64,000 bases of DNA from Merluccius polli (Eukaryota; Chordata; Actinopteri; Gadiformes; Merlucciidae): the NCBI GenBank assembly GCA_030340625.1, contig JAOPHQ010000916.1:36794-100793 (forward strand), given 5' to 3'. Shown piece after piece: positions 39,314 through 52,085 of the stretch (positions within the stretch are counted from its first letter, which is position 1; every line of letters starts with the position of its first letter). Both the position numbers and the translations under genes were made by a program. A model generated the notes under the pieces. That model made no database searches and was not told the origin of the DNA. It was given only the letters and a program-made list of their open reading frames with translations.

Positions 39314-39990
39314 CGTGCGTGCGTGCGTGTTGGATGCTGACTGGCTAGCGGTACGTTGAAACACGGGAGCAGAAGAATGCAGTTCATCCTGAATTTAGTG
39401 CTGCTGAGATGGGAAATATCTGGAGCAGGCTGCCTGTGTCGGTATGGCACTTTACGACCAAATGTCTACTTAGAAGGACGGCAGGTCAGCACTATAACAT
39501 CTCCCCTCCCAGCTCCGTGTTACACTGTGTGTGTGCGTGCGCGTGTCTCTGTGTCAAAAAATACATTTAAAAAAAAAAAAGTGGTCACGTCAAGTTATTT
39601 TTTTGACAAGATGTACGACAGATGTATGTGCTAAACTGCAAACGAAACAAAACATGAAACTGAAGTGAGGACAGACACAAAGTAACAAGAAAAGGGTAGA
39701 CTACTGTGGGTTTTTTTCTGTTCGCCATTTACTGTACCTCTGTACCATGAACCTTGAAGTTTGAAGAATGCAGAGTTCAGAGTCCAGAGATTGCTAAAAT
39801 GATGACGAAAAAACTAAAATAAATACATTAACATACGGACGGAGAATAGTTTTTGTTCTGGTGTTATTCTGTTGAATATTATTATGATTGTTGTTATTAT
39901 TATTACTATTATGTAGTTCTTTACTTGTTTGAGGACCGTGATGTTTGAATTAAAAGCATCAGGAAAATAAAAAGTGAAAAGATCCAACTG
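38615..39990 (+). other. tmem121: Probable tmem121 3' UTR
   Basis: Sequence after the tmem121 stop has no recognised gene. It carries a pure (GT)40 tract at 39231-39310, then AT-rich sequence with polyadenylation signals AATAAA at 39818-39823 and 39966-39971. The 3' UTR probably ends shortly after one of these. The extent is inferred from the signals only. Confidence 0.45.
39231..39310. repeat. (GT)40 microsatellite
   Basis: Pure 80-bp tract followed by a short (GTGC) run, within the likely tmem121 3' UTR. Confidence 0.95.
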
Positions 39991-40937
39991 TTTTTTTCTC
40001 CTACATTGCTATAGAAAGACAGACCGAGAGAGATCTGACAGACAGCCTCCCTCCCCAACTCCAAACACATTGGGGTCTTAGATTGTGAAGTGTCAGTTTC
40101 AGACACTTCCTCTAAATAATAATACAAATCAACTCCATTGCCCTTCTCCGTTCAGATGAAAGGGGAAGAGCGTTAGAGTGCATTAATATTTAGTGTGTGC
40201 ACGACAGCTTGGACCGCGGATGTGCTTCTGCCAAAGACTTTAGTTCCCATCCTAGCTGCAGGCTAGCGCTTTTATGATCGCTGGCAACGTCTTTATCTCT
40301 GCAATGAGATAAAAATGTATAAAGCTCTTGCAAATTGTTCCCCCATTTTCGCAGGTACTCATAATCTCTTTTCCTGCCCTTTTGTTCTATTAACAGAACT
40401 TGAGAACGACACTGACCTTGCCGCGTCTATCACACATTTTACATTTAAAAGCCGAGTGATTACTAGCGTTTCCATCGTGACATCTAACCCCAGTTTTATG
40501 TTGAGCAAGAAAGGTCAGCCTCAAGATAGAAGTCACTTTTCCCTTTTTGATCTAAAACATTAAAGGCTAACCGCTGGCCTTAGTGGTAATAAGTGCCATT
40601 TTATTAACTGCAACACTGAAGAGAGAAGTGACAAAGCATTCAGGGAAACTCACCAAGGCGCTCCGTTCAAAGAGAATGTGTAAATGCAGTACATTTGAAA
40701 AATGTACACTCATTTGAGGATTTCTTCAAATGGCTGCCATTCATTAAATCATCTGAATATTTAAAAAGGCATGAACGTAAAAAAGAAATGGGCTGCAAGA
40801 GGGTTGGAGCACATTATAGCCCTTAAATAACACAAACGGGGCCACAGAAATTTGTGGCAGATTGCAGTTCTGTCATATACCATCATATATCATAATATAA
40901 AAAGCACACATACATACATATATACATATACATATAC

Positions 40938-40996
<59 letters not shown>

Positions 40997-41650
40997 GTCA
41001 ATTTCTTTTTCATGTAAAATGTGCTCAGATTGTTTTTCCAACAATATGCAAACTATATAGTGCAGAGGTTTTAGGCTAACTAAATAACAGCATATGATGG
41101 AATATGATGATGAATTGCGTTCTGAGAAAGCAATGCATATTGGAATACATTTTTATAAAATGCTAATTTTCTTTCTTCACTGCACAAAATAATAATACAT
41201 ATTTGTATCATTATGTTCCAGACAGTGAAATGTATGCATGCAATCGAATAGGACCCTCAGTCCAATTACAGCAGTGTGTACAATGTTTTCCAAAGGTGCT
41301 AGAAGAAACATCTGTTGAAGTCTATCTAGAAGGGATTCATTTATCAGACCACCCTTGAGTTTGTTGGAGAACAGTAGGTGTATACGGCTGATATTTGGTC
41401 TCAAGGGACCTGAAGCCACCTTCTCCACAAAAAAACCAAGGCTATTTCAACAGGGCTTTGGACCAGATTTAGATAGCTTAGATGGCTATTTGATTCATCC
41501 CAGAGGGGAAATGCACTTGTAACACCAGCACACATTATACAATAAAATATAAATATTAAAAATGCAGGTAAAATACAACAGAAAAATGACAGGGGAAAAA
41601 TACAATTAAAGTATCCATATCTACAATATTATATGTTATGTTATTATTTA
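39991..41650. other. AT-rich intergenic, no gene seen
   Basis: Mostly AT-rich single-copy-looking sequence with the TA compound array at 40.9 kb. No coding match on either strand. Confidence 0.55.
40915..40997. repeat. (TATACA)n/(TA)n compound array
   Basis: Short tacata and atacat units lead into a pure TA tract of about 45 bp. Confidence 0.85.
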
Positions 41651-41964
41651 TTATACCATGGCCCGGGTGAATACTCGATTCTGATTGTCTCAAGGGTTGA
41701 TTATAACTTTCGATAACTGCACGTCTATGATGTGATCGTAACATAAATAGTCTTATTACCAGTCTACATTAATGAGCTAAACAAAACATAAATAACTTGG
41801 ACCGGACTCGGATGTGACTACTTTAGAAAGCTTTCCCGTTGCCAGGTCGTTACTAAGATCGTCTCTATTTACTGGAGTAATAAGGTAATTTTGAGACAGA
41901 ATTACACAAAAATATGAATCAACACCCATATATTTGTATTGATTCATAAGTGGCCATGGTATAA
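41651..41964. mobile_element. MITE-like element with 13-bp terminal repeats (short form)
   Basis: TTATACCATGGCC at 41651-41663 and its exact complement at 41952-41964 bound a 314-bp unit. The interior is homologous to the element at 60678-62005, sharing gggtgaatactcgattctga, tttcgataactgcacg, cttggaccg and tagaaagctt. It also includes one copy (41838-41889) of the 52-bp unit that is tandemly expanded there. Homology continues past the right repeat, so the true right boundary may be further out. Superfamily not assigned. Confidence 0.7.
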
Positions 41965-42102
41965 GCGGGATAATCCTCTCTGAGGTGTGCATACACGAAA
42001 AATAATGCACAACGCGGAGGCAAACCTTAGCTCTTAGCCCCCGCGGCGTGCATTATTTTCCAATACATGCACACCTCGTGGTGGATTATCCCGCTTATAC
42101 CA
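41957..42102. repeat. Imperfect palindrome, about 146 bp
   Basis: tggtataagcgggataatcc at the left is the exact complement of ggattatcccgcttatacca at the right. Inner parts also pair (aggtgtgcat with atgcacacct, aaaataatgca with tgcattatttt). Probably the terminal part of the 41651 element joined head to head with a related copy. Confidence 0.75.
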
Positions 42103-42505
42103 CAGCATTGTTGAATACTGGACCCTGGTTGGTCAATAAGGTTCCAAGGGTGTGCATTATTTTTCAATAACTGCCTCTTAGCAGTTGCAAATCAATGCGC
42201 TACAAATCCAACCATAACAACATTAATTATTAATGACCAACAACGGTCATGAAATAGAACATCGACATGTTTTCTTGACAACGCACGTACAACATGCTCA
42301 AAGCACAGCCGAAGAATATTTTAATTTCAGATGATTAAATTGTTGAAACTCAATAATATTATGGATGAAAGTAATATGCAATCATTGTTGGTAACTGTGG
42401 TATAAGCAAAATAAACCGCTCCGGGGTGTTCTGTTATTGGAAAATAATGTAGGCTTCTTGATGGCATATTTTCCAATAACGGGACACCCCGTCGTGGTTA
42501 TTCTG
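42094..42505. repeat. Further diverged copies of the palindromic MITE family
   Basis: Near 42094, cttataccacagc, gttgaatactgga and gtgtgcattatttttcaata repeat the layout of the 41651 left end. At about 42396-42500 a second palindrome pairs ggaaaataatg with cattttcc-type sequence, and ggggtgttctgttattgg with its inverted counterpart. These indicate a cluster of related insertions. Confidence 0.5.
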
Positions 42506-42777
42506 CAGAATGGGCTAAAACGGGTTCAGGAATAAGTTGCCAGCTTGTTATGCACAACCTTCTAGTGGCACTCAGAAGATGTGTACCTAGTGATATGGCG
42601 CATTTTAATGCGAGCGTGGCTAAAGTGTAGCCATTAAGCCATCCACTTTCGAGGCCCCCCTCTGCCCACTAGAGTCTTACTTTGCTGGCAAACAACATTG
42701 TCCCTCTAGCTATAGACCCTTTCATTGTTTGTAAACATTCCAAGCCACGAGAGTGCGCACACGTCTTTTCGCGCCTA

Positions 42778-43243
42778 ATGGGGTCAGAAAACAAAGTGAA
42801 GAACATGGCTGTCAACGATTCTCCTCAGAATATTTCTGAATATGCTCTCTCGTTGCCGATTAAGGACCGGGAACAATATCTCAACAAATTGGTATTGGCT
42901 GACGGCGATAGTTTGCCAGACCCAGCTTCCATTAAAGATTGGGTAGATGACAGTATGGCCAGATATCCAGTGGCCAGCTATTCACTCTTACCTAGTAGAT
43001 AAACCACCCGTACACTCGAGAAAGCCTATGCGCATACAAGTCGCTTGATGCCTATAATTATGTTGTTTCTGGACACGTTCAGACGATCTTCTACAAAGAT
43101 ATAGGCAAAGGTTTTTGTGCTCTAAAAGCAGAAGTCTTGCCGAGTCAGCGTCAAGGGAAGAAGACATCGTTGTACAAGGCATGGGTGATCCACAACAAGG
43201 AGAAGTGCTACATTCACACGGCTAACTGCACCTGCATGGCGGG
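42778..43243 (+). pseudogene. Broken first exon of a SWIM-domain (YqaJ-type) protein
   Basis: Starts in frame with MAVNDSPQNISEYALSLPIK and reaches IKDWVDDSMARYP. It continues in another frame as DIQWPAIHSYLVDKPPVHSR, then in a third frame as LCAYKSLDAYNYVVSGHVQ and later LPSQRQGK, YKAWVIHNKEKCYIHTANCTCMAG, ending at a good donor (GG|gtaagt, 43243). The motif order matches fish multi-copy proteins with a SWIM zinc finger and often a YqaJ nuclease domain. CTC would be the CxC half of SWIM. Two frame changes (about 42962 and 43023) make it a pseudogene. The following exon was not found. Confidence 0.6.
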
Positions 43244-44994
43244 GTAAGTTTATTTATTTATTCTTAAACCAGTGGACAATGTCCTAATCTGGTCAACGCC
43301 ACTGCTGGTCCTATTTTCGCATCCAACAGCGCTACAGGTCGGCATTTTAGACTTTTTGTTTGGACTTCGTTAGTGGAAGTCTATGTAAGTAGGTGTTTTT
43401 CTGACCCCAAGATGCGTGCGCATATTTCTGTGACGTTGCACTCGAAGGGGTCTATTCAAGCCTTTTTAAGAACCCCTCCCCCCACCCAATACGTTTGCCA
43501 TTCTGAGATAGTTTGCTCGCACAACGCTCTCCAAGCTCAAGAAAAGGTACTGAGCAGAACTAGCGTGGATGAGAATAGAAATAGGGAGATTTCAGTCAAT
43601 CTAGGTGCAGTCAAATATTTGTTCCTTCACTTGTTTGACTTCATGATATTCCACTGCTCACACACTATAATTTCATGTAACACTGTGGTACCATATGCTC
43701 CTGAACTTTGGACACAAATAGTTTGGACCATGCTGCCACACTTACAGTTGTATTGTAAAGCATTCTGCATCAATGGCCTGCTCAGGTGACAATGGGTCAA
43801 AATGTACAATTTTAGATGCAGAAAGATAAAAAGGGGAAAAGGATATGCATATAGCATCACCGCCGAGTACCAATATGAACACTTTATTTTGCATCAGAGT
43901 TGCACAGCTGAGACAAATGGTGTACGGCTCAGTCTTGTTCAAGGCTCATTGGTAGGCTCACAGCAGGATTGTTTGAATAAATCTTGTCAGCACAAGTGGT
44001 TATGAGGGAGAAAAAAAATAAAAAGGGCAAACTTGTGAATAAAATGAATTACCTGAGAGCACGCCTGCAACCGATCACCTTTCGAAGACCCTCTCGGCGA
44101 GAGACTGCTTCATAAATCAGCATGCGTCTGCGTCATCGTTTAATTGCGCTCCTCTCCGTATGTAATAAGGCCACAAAAGTGCTGTTCTCCTCTACAGTAC
44201 TTGATTTGACAGCCATAACTTCCGGGAACATTTAACATCAGCCAAATGAATCAGGGAGCTAACTGGGCAAAGGAGTCCCTTGCATGTTGAGTCCAAGCTT
44301 CGGAGGGGTGGAATCGCTTTCATGATATATGACCATTTGATTGTTTCAGCGGTGGCGCCGCGGACCGCAGAACTATTAATACGTCTGTGCTCACACCCCT
44401 CATCACTTCTGATGCGTCGCAATCCCCCAGGACGTGCTACCCACAGTGTGCACAGTAGTCTATATGGAAATGGTTCTCCACGCCTCCATCATAAAAATGT
44501 GAGACTTTCATTGACCACTGGAGGCTTGGCGACGAAAGTCTTCAAAAATGTTGTAATGGATGGTTTCTAGTTAAGTTTACCCAATTTGGTTTTGGGTTGT
44601 AAGTGCAATTTTGCATCCAATGAATGCATCACATCACAATGTAGGCTACATTTTTTTATGATGTTAATTTAACTTTTTTTAAATGTGTCAACCGCACACA
44701 ATGGGCTCAACAGTCTTTCAATCTTGCCTGACCGATAGCATTAAACACATGAAAATGGGCACCCAATATAAAACATTTCCTTAAAAATGTAAAACCACCC
44801 ATTTGACTTTTTGATTGGGAGTGTCAATGTTTTTCAGCGGTCATGCTAATATCTGAATGACAGAGAAATGGGTGAAATGACCCTGACCCAAGATATATTC
44901 ATTAGAATTTCTATATTGTCTCTAATTATAAAGTGTATAAACAAACTTTAAATAACAGGCAAAGTGTCAAATGGTAATCACTGCTTTAACATCT
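43244..44994. other. Intergenic, no gene seen
   Basis: Follows the broken SWIM exon. No continuing SWIM exon (expected C-x-H part) was recognised. 44180-44480 has mixed composition and no repeats. Confidence 0.5.
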
Positions 44995-45524
44995 GGGGCC
45001 GTATTCACAAAGCATTTTATCTTACCGCTAGGAGTGCTCCTAACTCGCGCTAAAACATTTTGCGTAGGAGTTTTTTCTTAAAAGTTATTCACAAAGCCGC
45101 TGAGACCTACTCATACTAAGGATACATCACTAAGAGTGAGCTAAGAGTGACGCGCCGTTGCTATGGATTACGTCGATTCTCGTGCACGAGTTTGGAAGCG
45201 GTCAGTGCGGTGATTGGTTGTTCAGAGCAGGCGGTCTCTGTGGAAACGAGCCCAGTGAATCACCGAAGAACAAGGAAGTAGCCTCGGCTAGACATCCCTA
45301 TCAAATAGTTATGGACAGTGTAGTTAATAGAATACACGCATGATGACAAGTTTGTGCAGACCACGATAATGACGTTGTAGCCTATATGCACGTTAAAGAG
45401 AGAGAGATAAACAATAAAAACAATAAAAATACGTAAATTGCATTAATTCAAGGAGGCAATTAAAAGCAGCAAACTATTATCCAATGAGCATATCTCCAGC
45501 ACTTCAACACTTTAACAGCCCATA

Positions 45525-46219
45525 CCGGTTGTGGAGAATGGCGCATACAGTGATCACTGTGATCACATCCTCTCTCCACAAGATTTCGTGTATTTTTGTG
45601 TGCCCTAACATATATGGAGGAACACAGCAAACAATAATAAATATGGATTCAACAAATAAAAGGCGACAAAGAGCTAATACGATGTTTTTTACGCATAGGA
45701 CTAATCGTAATCTGCGTAATCACTTGCATGTTATACTTTAACTGTGCTCCCGGTTGTGGACTGAGATGGGTGTCAAGACGTCTTGCAGGGACAGCCACTG
45801 TCACCCAGCAAGACACCCAACTGGTACACGGTGCCTCACGCCTCAGACCGCTCCCCATTAAAATACGCGGATCATGGGTAGACCCTGCAGGCCACTTTGC
45901 AACAACATCAAGAATGTTAAAAGTTGCATCAAAAGCAATCTGCGTGTTGATGGAATGTACTTTCTTTCTATTGACGAACACGTCCTCATCTTTTGATGGC
46001 GCAATTATTTGTATGTGCGTCCCGTCAACAGCACCGACCACACCGGCCATACCTGCATGCCATGAAGTTGGCTTTGATCATGTGTAGTTGTTGATTGTCC
46101 AAAGGAAACCGAATAAACTGTTGGATGATATTAATGGTATTATTTCAGCCTTAACCAACTTTGAACTGAGCTCTGTCAGCTCTTCTAGCCTGTATGTAAA
46201 TATATGATCATTGTGGAAT

Positions 46220-46250
<31 letters not shown>

Positions 46251-46266
46251 TTACATATATGTAGGC

Positions 46267-46347
<81 letters not shown>

Positions 46348-46728
46348 ATTTTTTATTCTATTTTTATTATTTTATTATTATTGTGTTGTGTTGGTGTTAT
46401 GGACCTTTCATGAGATGTGTCCTTAATAAAGTTTGAATTTAATTGAATTGATATGTGGTCTACAGAGCGCGTGGATGGTTCGGTTTATGGCTGACTGATG
46501 GTTGCGATATTCCTAAATCGTCGGCATTGCAAACTTGCATTTTCCCTGTTGCTAAATATCGTAGTGTTGCCAAACATTTTATTTCCTAATCGAGTTATTC
46601 CTGTTAGTCGGGGGTGTTATTGCATCCCACACTAATTCCACAACAAGTTTTATACCCTCACGATTTAGATATCTCTTGATCAATTCACAGTCTTCCATTG
46701 TCTCCAAAACATTTCGTCTCGCAGTCAT
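45525..46728 (-). pseudogene. PIF/Harbinger DDE transposase (frame-broken and interrupted)
   Basis: Order from the N-terminus: MTARRNVLETMEDCELIKRY (46728 down), TLRYLATGKMQVCNADDLGI with SQPSVS (helix-turn-helix), then the nested insertion. After it come INIIQQFIRFPLDNQQLHMI, the catalytic-domain stretch GVVGAVDGTHIQIIAPSKDE plus DVFVNRKKVHSINTQIAFDA, and near 45530 VITVCAILHN. The Asp of AVDGTH is the first expected DDE residue. Frameshifts, stops and loss of the region after PGAQLKYN make it inactive. Confidence 0.88.
46133..46452 (+). mobile_element. Probable non-LTR 3' fragment inserted in the Harbinger transposase
   Basis: It interrupts the transposase reading between RPHI and TINIIQQFI. 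On the + strand it has agctctgtcagctcttctag, (GT)n, (TA)n, then aataaagtttgaatttaatt near its end, similar to fish LINE/SINE tails. The microsatellite 46222-46346 lies inside it. Exact borders and any target duplication are uncertain. Confidence 0.5.
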
Positions 46729-46963
46729 TTTCCGATTCTTTGTGAATAGGTCTTAGTGAGTTAGGAGTCCTCTCGAGGACTTTTAAGCTCTCCTAGACTT
46801 AGGTGCTACTTTTAGGCCTAAGATCCTTTGTGAATTGCTCTTAGTGAAAAAAATTAGGAGTCCTAAATTTAAGACTGACACGCCCATTATTTTTAGGAGT
46901 TTCTCCTAAATTCGCCAGTTAGGAGCTACTTTTAGCGCTAAGATCCTTTGTGAATACGGCCCC

Positions 46964-48132
46964 TGATGAGTCAAAATGTGCTTTGGTGTGAATCCTATAC
47001 AGAGCATTTTAAAACAACTGAACTGACAGTACAAGAGAAATAGGTTTCTTCCGCGACATCTTGTCCTCAAGCAAGGTCAAACCAATATTTATGAGTGCTG
47101 GGTCAAACCAGGTGTTGGGATGCAGGCTCCATTCAGAACAGACGTCCCCTGGAGAACTGGCCTCGCACGCTTCAGGAATACTTTTCTTTGAATCCATCAA
47201 CGCCGCATAAGCCGGCCACCAAAACTGTGGGGTTCACCATGTCAAAAAACGACAAAGGAACCAACACTGAACAAAAATGTCCTCAAACAGTTCACCGTGT
47301 GGGCGGTTGGTAAATACACAAGAAACTTTTCAACGATAACGGTCCCTCAGAATGGGCAGGCCCTCCTTCTCCAAAAGTGTCTTTAGGGAAGCTGGTGGTG
47401 CAGCGGGGATCGCTATACGGCTATATGCTAACATCATGTCCGTCGGCTTGTTAGCGGAAACTCTTTAAGTGCACGAGACGGCGGCAGACCAGACATGCTT
47501 GTTAACGGCAACGGGCGGCCATGAGGGCGGCTCGTTAAGGAAAAACACCCACCACCTCAGTCACCTGAAGAAACAATGTGTTTCCTTCTAGCATCATCAT
47601 GGCTGCTCCTTTCTCCCCCCCCCAGTACTCAAGTACTGGGATTCAAGGGCTCGCTAGTAGGAAGCACCTAAAAAAATACCAACCTACTACAACAGTGCCC
47701 CCTAGTGGTACTTCAGGGCTACTACTGTTTGGTGACAGTTTATGTGGATGGATAGGCAGACAAAACAAGCTGTGCAAGCAACAGTAACAAGGACACTGCT
47801 GCAATAAAACACCATTAGAAACATCAGTCTGCATTCAAGTCACATCCGAAGGGAACACTGTTACCTGAAATAAAGATTAGATTAAGATACATTTGTTTAT
47901 TTAATTGGACCGCCATGGTCGCTGGGAGAATTTTAAGATAAACAAATGAATGTTCACATGTGACTACTGTAATGTATATCATTTATAATGATTGATTATA
48001 CAAGTTAGCATTTGTGATTATAAATGCTAATCCTGTAGGCCTATATCAATAAGGCTACATTTGTGTGGTGCATTTGGTATCCACTGAACAGTTTGACATT
48101 AGAAACATACACACTCAACCGAAACCTGCTTG

Positions 48133-48164
<32 letters not shown>

Positions 48165-48389
48165 AATGAAACAGTCCTGCTTGATGGAGCGGCCATGTTT
48201 GCAAGCTTGATGCGACAAAGATTTTAATGCCGTGTTTAAAATGCAGTTAGTTAAAATGCTGAATTGAAATAAATAAAGCACCGCACGTCCAAGAGTTTCA
48301 TGTACAAATGGCTTCTTTAATTTAGGTATTTCACATGTAATGGTCCAAGAACTTATGAGACAGATGTACAGGATATATTTTTTTGCCAT
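46964..48389. other. Intergenic between the Harbinger element and the slc24a4 3' region
   Basis: Nothing recognised except a CA run at about 48138-48164. Composition is AT-rich towards the right end. Confidence 0.5.
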
Positions 48390-49427
48390 TTTATTTTTTC
48401 CCCCACATTATTGCTTTACAATAAAATGCATCATTTGGATATGTCCAGTATAGCAAGACAATACATTCATATAAGTTATACAGATGTTCTCAGTAATGTT
48501 TCATAGTAACTAACTTTACATTAAATATTATATATATATATATATATCTTTTTTCATCATTTAATAATCTTGACAAACAAACTCGCACGTCACATTGAGC
48601 TCACAGTGCAACAGGTCGCATTCATTCAAGAGAAAATACATACCGTTCCTCTGTGTTCAGTAGTCATAACATGTACGCGTGTGCCGTTTTATGTGTGCGC
48701 TTTTGTTTTTTTTGCGTGTGTGTCACACGGTTCCCGTACAAATCTCGCATTTATGTACAGTTACAACTTATGGCATCTGAATTCTACGGTTGTCGTTCTT
48801 TTTTTTGTCTTGTTTTGCGTGTTTGTTTTTAAGAAAAACAAAAAAAGTGACTAGTTGTAGTAGTAGTAGCAGTAGTAGTAGAAGTAGTAAAAAGGTCCCT
48901 ACACGCACCGATAGTTGGACGTCGCGATGGTACACAGGAGCTTTGGGGACGAGTAGGGAGAACCAAAGAGAGGAGCGGCGTTACCTGCAGTCACGTGACC
49001 ACATACATCTAACGCCACAAGGAGGACTAGAGGGGTGGTGGTGGTGGGGGGGGGCGGGTGACCACACAGGTGAACACGGATCTCATGCCACCCTCAGTGC
49101 TAGCACAGAACCCTGCATTAACACCTGACTCGCAACACAAAGACAAACAAATAAAACCCAGATATATTTAGTTCCCCCCCCCCAAGTCAACTCAACATAC
49201 TGTATCACCATTTGGGAGGAAGGGGGGGGGACCCTGCCCAAAGAAAAAACAAAAAAAATCCCATCGCATATCAAATATATAATGCATGTACACAAAACAC
49301 ATTGCTGAAAAGACTGACCTTGCAGCCGTTACTAAATAATAAAGAATGGCACTCAGAGAATATTCGTTCACTCATTTCCCATGGCGGAGGGGCGCTGGAA
49401 CAAAACACATTGAGGTGGTCATTGCAG

Positions 49428-49430
<3 letters not shown>

Positions 49431-49509
<79 letters not shown>
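49431..49509. repeat. (TG)n microsatellite, 79 bp
   Basis: Pure tract downstream of slc24a4, possibly in its 3' UTR. On that strand it reads (CA)n, opposite in sense to the (CA)64 tract 730 bases away. Confidence 0.95.
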
Positions 49510-49511
<2 letters not shown>

Positions 49512-50239
49512 ACAGGGGTAGGTCTGGCATGCAGGTCATGTCTGCAGGACCCCTGCGTGATCGCTTCCTTACAAACAGCAAACAATCTGAGCCATTTGAA
49601 AAAATCCCAGAAAATAGTAGCAGCTCGGTGTGCCACAGACACGAGCTCAAGAACACACACACACAAAGTTTCGCTTCACAGTCTGTCAAAAAGGAGTTGG
49701 CCACCATCGCCACCAAGCAGTAGACTTTGGGTCAGGGCCATCACAGCACCCCCTCCCCAGGGGACAAAGGGAAAGTGAAACCCAATTTGCCACCCCTACC
49801 CCACTGCTAACACTAGCTGAGAGTTGGTGGAGAGAGCAGACGTGGTAACAAAGGTGGGGAGAGGGGGAGGGAGGAGTTTTGACCTCACCCCACATTAGCT
49901 ACATTTCAGCGGCACCCAAAATAAATAAATAAATAAATTCTTCCTCTGGTGCCGTTGTACATGGCCGTCCCCACCTGTGTAGACACCTGTGAGCTCAAAT
50001 AAATAAATAAATAAATACTCGACGTCACGCCTCCACAGGATCCCCTCACGATATGGCAGCCTCACAAAGGGGGAGGGAGGAGAGGGAGGGGAGGAGAGGG
50101 AGAGGGGGGGGGGGGGTCTGGGTGGTGGGGGTCTGCACACCATCATATAGAATCTTTACATTGAGTTTGCATATACAAGAACCTGCTGCCAATGCAGTGG
50201 CAGAGGAAAAGACAATGTTCACACCCCCCCCCCCCCCCT

Positions 50240-50369
<130 letters not shown>

Positions 50370-50633
50370 CTGGACTCCACAGCAGGCAATTTTGCATTTC
50401 GAACGTCTTGATTGCAGTGTAGCCTCATAGCTGCCAATGTTTTGTGTTTTTTTTGTCTGTGGATTTTCCTCACCCTAACCCCCCATATGTGTAAAGTGGT
50501 CTGGTCCATGTCCCACATAAGCTGCGTTTGGTGTCCCAGCATGCACTGCAGACAGAGGAGGGTGTGCTCAGGGTGTCGGGACGTCCCAGTGTCCTGTGAG
50601 GAGTCGCGAGGGTAAGTTGTGTGATTGTGTAGG

Positions 50634-50636
<3 letters not shown>

Positions 50637-50671
<35 letters not shown>

Positions 50672-50683
50672 CGGGGGGGGGGG
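50637..50683. repeat. Long poly(G) tract, 47 bp with one C
   Basis: 35 consecutive G, one C, then 11 G. Exceptionally long for a genomic G homopolymer. Assembly length should be treated with care. Confidence 0.9.
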
Positions 50684-52005
50684 AGAAGAGTAGGGTGGGC
50701 CCCGCGTGAGAAACACACACTGTGGGGGGCCAGCTTTGAGCGTGCATGTACACAGTTGCACGCACACACGAAAAACGTACACCGAAATATGCACTCACAG
50801 AAGGAAGCACTAGTTGATTCAGAATGAGAGGACGTCTTTTGTTTTTTTGTTGTTTTTTTAAAGTGCAATATCTACATGTAGTCCTGAAAAATAAATAAAT
50901 CAAGAGAACGCCATCACCGGCGCCACCTCCAGGTGCTGTCCAGCTCAGAATTTTCCCTGATAACCCACAGCGGTGTGGTTGAAACCCCTGCCATGCACAG
51001 TTGAGGTGGTGGTGGTGGTGGAGGGAATATGGAGGTACTCTTCCCCCTGGTGGCGAGATGGTGTTATAGCAGACAGTCTGTTTTATACATCTTTTTGCAT
51101 TGAGCTGCCTCAAAATGTGGGCCAACATCAACCATGGTAGAAACCCACACATGACCGACACCCAACTAAGCCTTCTGAGAGCGGGGATTTTACGTTTTCC
51201 ATACTGTCTGTCCTCCAACCGTATAGTGTGCATGAGGCAGGCAGGGAGGGGTTGGATGGAACAACCACCGTCGAATGAAAAAAATACAAATAAAGATATA
51301 TATATACGTCTCTATATAGATATATATATATTTGAGCTATGGAGTTACCACCACTAGCCAACCATCCCCACCTAAACGGGGATGGGGAAAAAAATCTCTT
51401 TGTCGCACAAAGCGAAAGAACCGTTTCCATGTGCAAGTCGTTTTTTTAGTGAGACAAAAACGTCAAAAAAAATTGTCCTTTGAGACTGCTTTCTTTGCGT
51501 CTTGTGTTTTACACCAATTCAAAACTTGGTTTTGAAGAAAAAAAAAAAAAAAAAAAGACAAAAATATGTTTATACAAGTTACATCATTGTGCAGCGCTGC
51601 ATATACAGATGGTCCTTGCAGTCACCTTCAACTGGGGACTGAGACACCTACCACACGCATAAGAGAGAAAGAGATCGGATAACACAAAGTGCAGATTTGC
51701 TCTAGATGAGTGGGAAGGGAGGAGTGGGGGTGGGGGGGGGAGGCGGGGTGGGGGGGGTGGGCTGAGATGTGACGACAGGCCCGCCCCCCCCCCCCCTTCC
51801 TCCCAGGTCCTTGACGTCATCACAGACCACACCTGGACAGGTGAGCTGCCACAAAGTCGTGTATGTGTTCATGTGTGTCTGGTCTGTGTGTAGAGTCGGT
51901 TGGAGCTGGAGGGGCAGAGAAAAGGGTCAACCTATACATCGATGACAGCAGGAGTGTGCGTCTCTCCTTGAGGTGGCAGGTCCGTATTAAACCAGGTGTC
52001 ACGTT

Positions 52006-52007
<2 letters not shown>

Positions 52008-52080
<73 letters not shown>
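52008..52080. repeat. (TG)n microsatellite, 73 bp
   Basis: Pure dinucleotide tract 640 bases beyond the slc24a4 stop codon. Confidence 0.95.

Positions 52081-52085
<5 letters not shown>

Larger units (their letters stand above)
44995..46963 (-). mobile_element. PIF/Harbinger transposon, 1.97 kb, inactive
   Basis: Terminal inverted repeats GGGGCCGTATTCACAAAG (44995) and CTTTGTGAATACGGCCCC (ending 46963) are perfect over 18 bp. They are followed by subterminal repeats of the aggagt/cttag type. It encodes a broken Harbinger transposase on the minus strand (45525-46728) and carries a nested insertion (about 46133-46452). Flanks do not show a clear TWA duplication; AT is present on both sides but too short to prove. 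Confidence 0.88.

Noticed and set aside
43373..43789. 138-codon plus frame after the SWIM exon, tested as its continuation
   Set aside because: Lacks the expected Gly-Leu-Gly-x-x-Cys-x-His continuation of SWIM and has no suitable acceptor.
50568..51233. 221-codon minus-strand frame
   Set aside because: Crosses the poly(G) tract and is proline-run dominated; overlaps the likely slc24a4 3' region.
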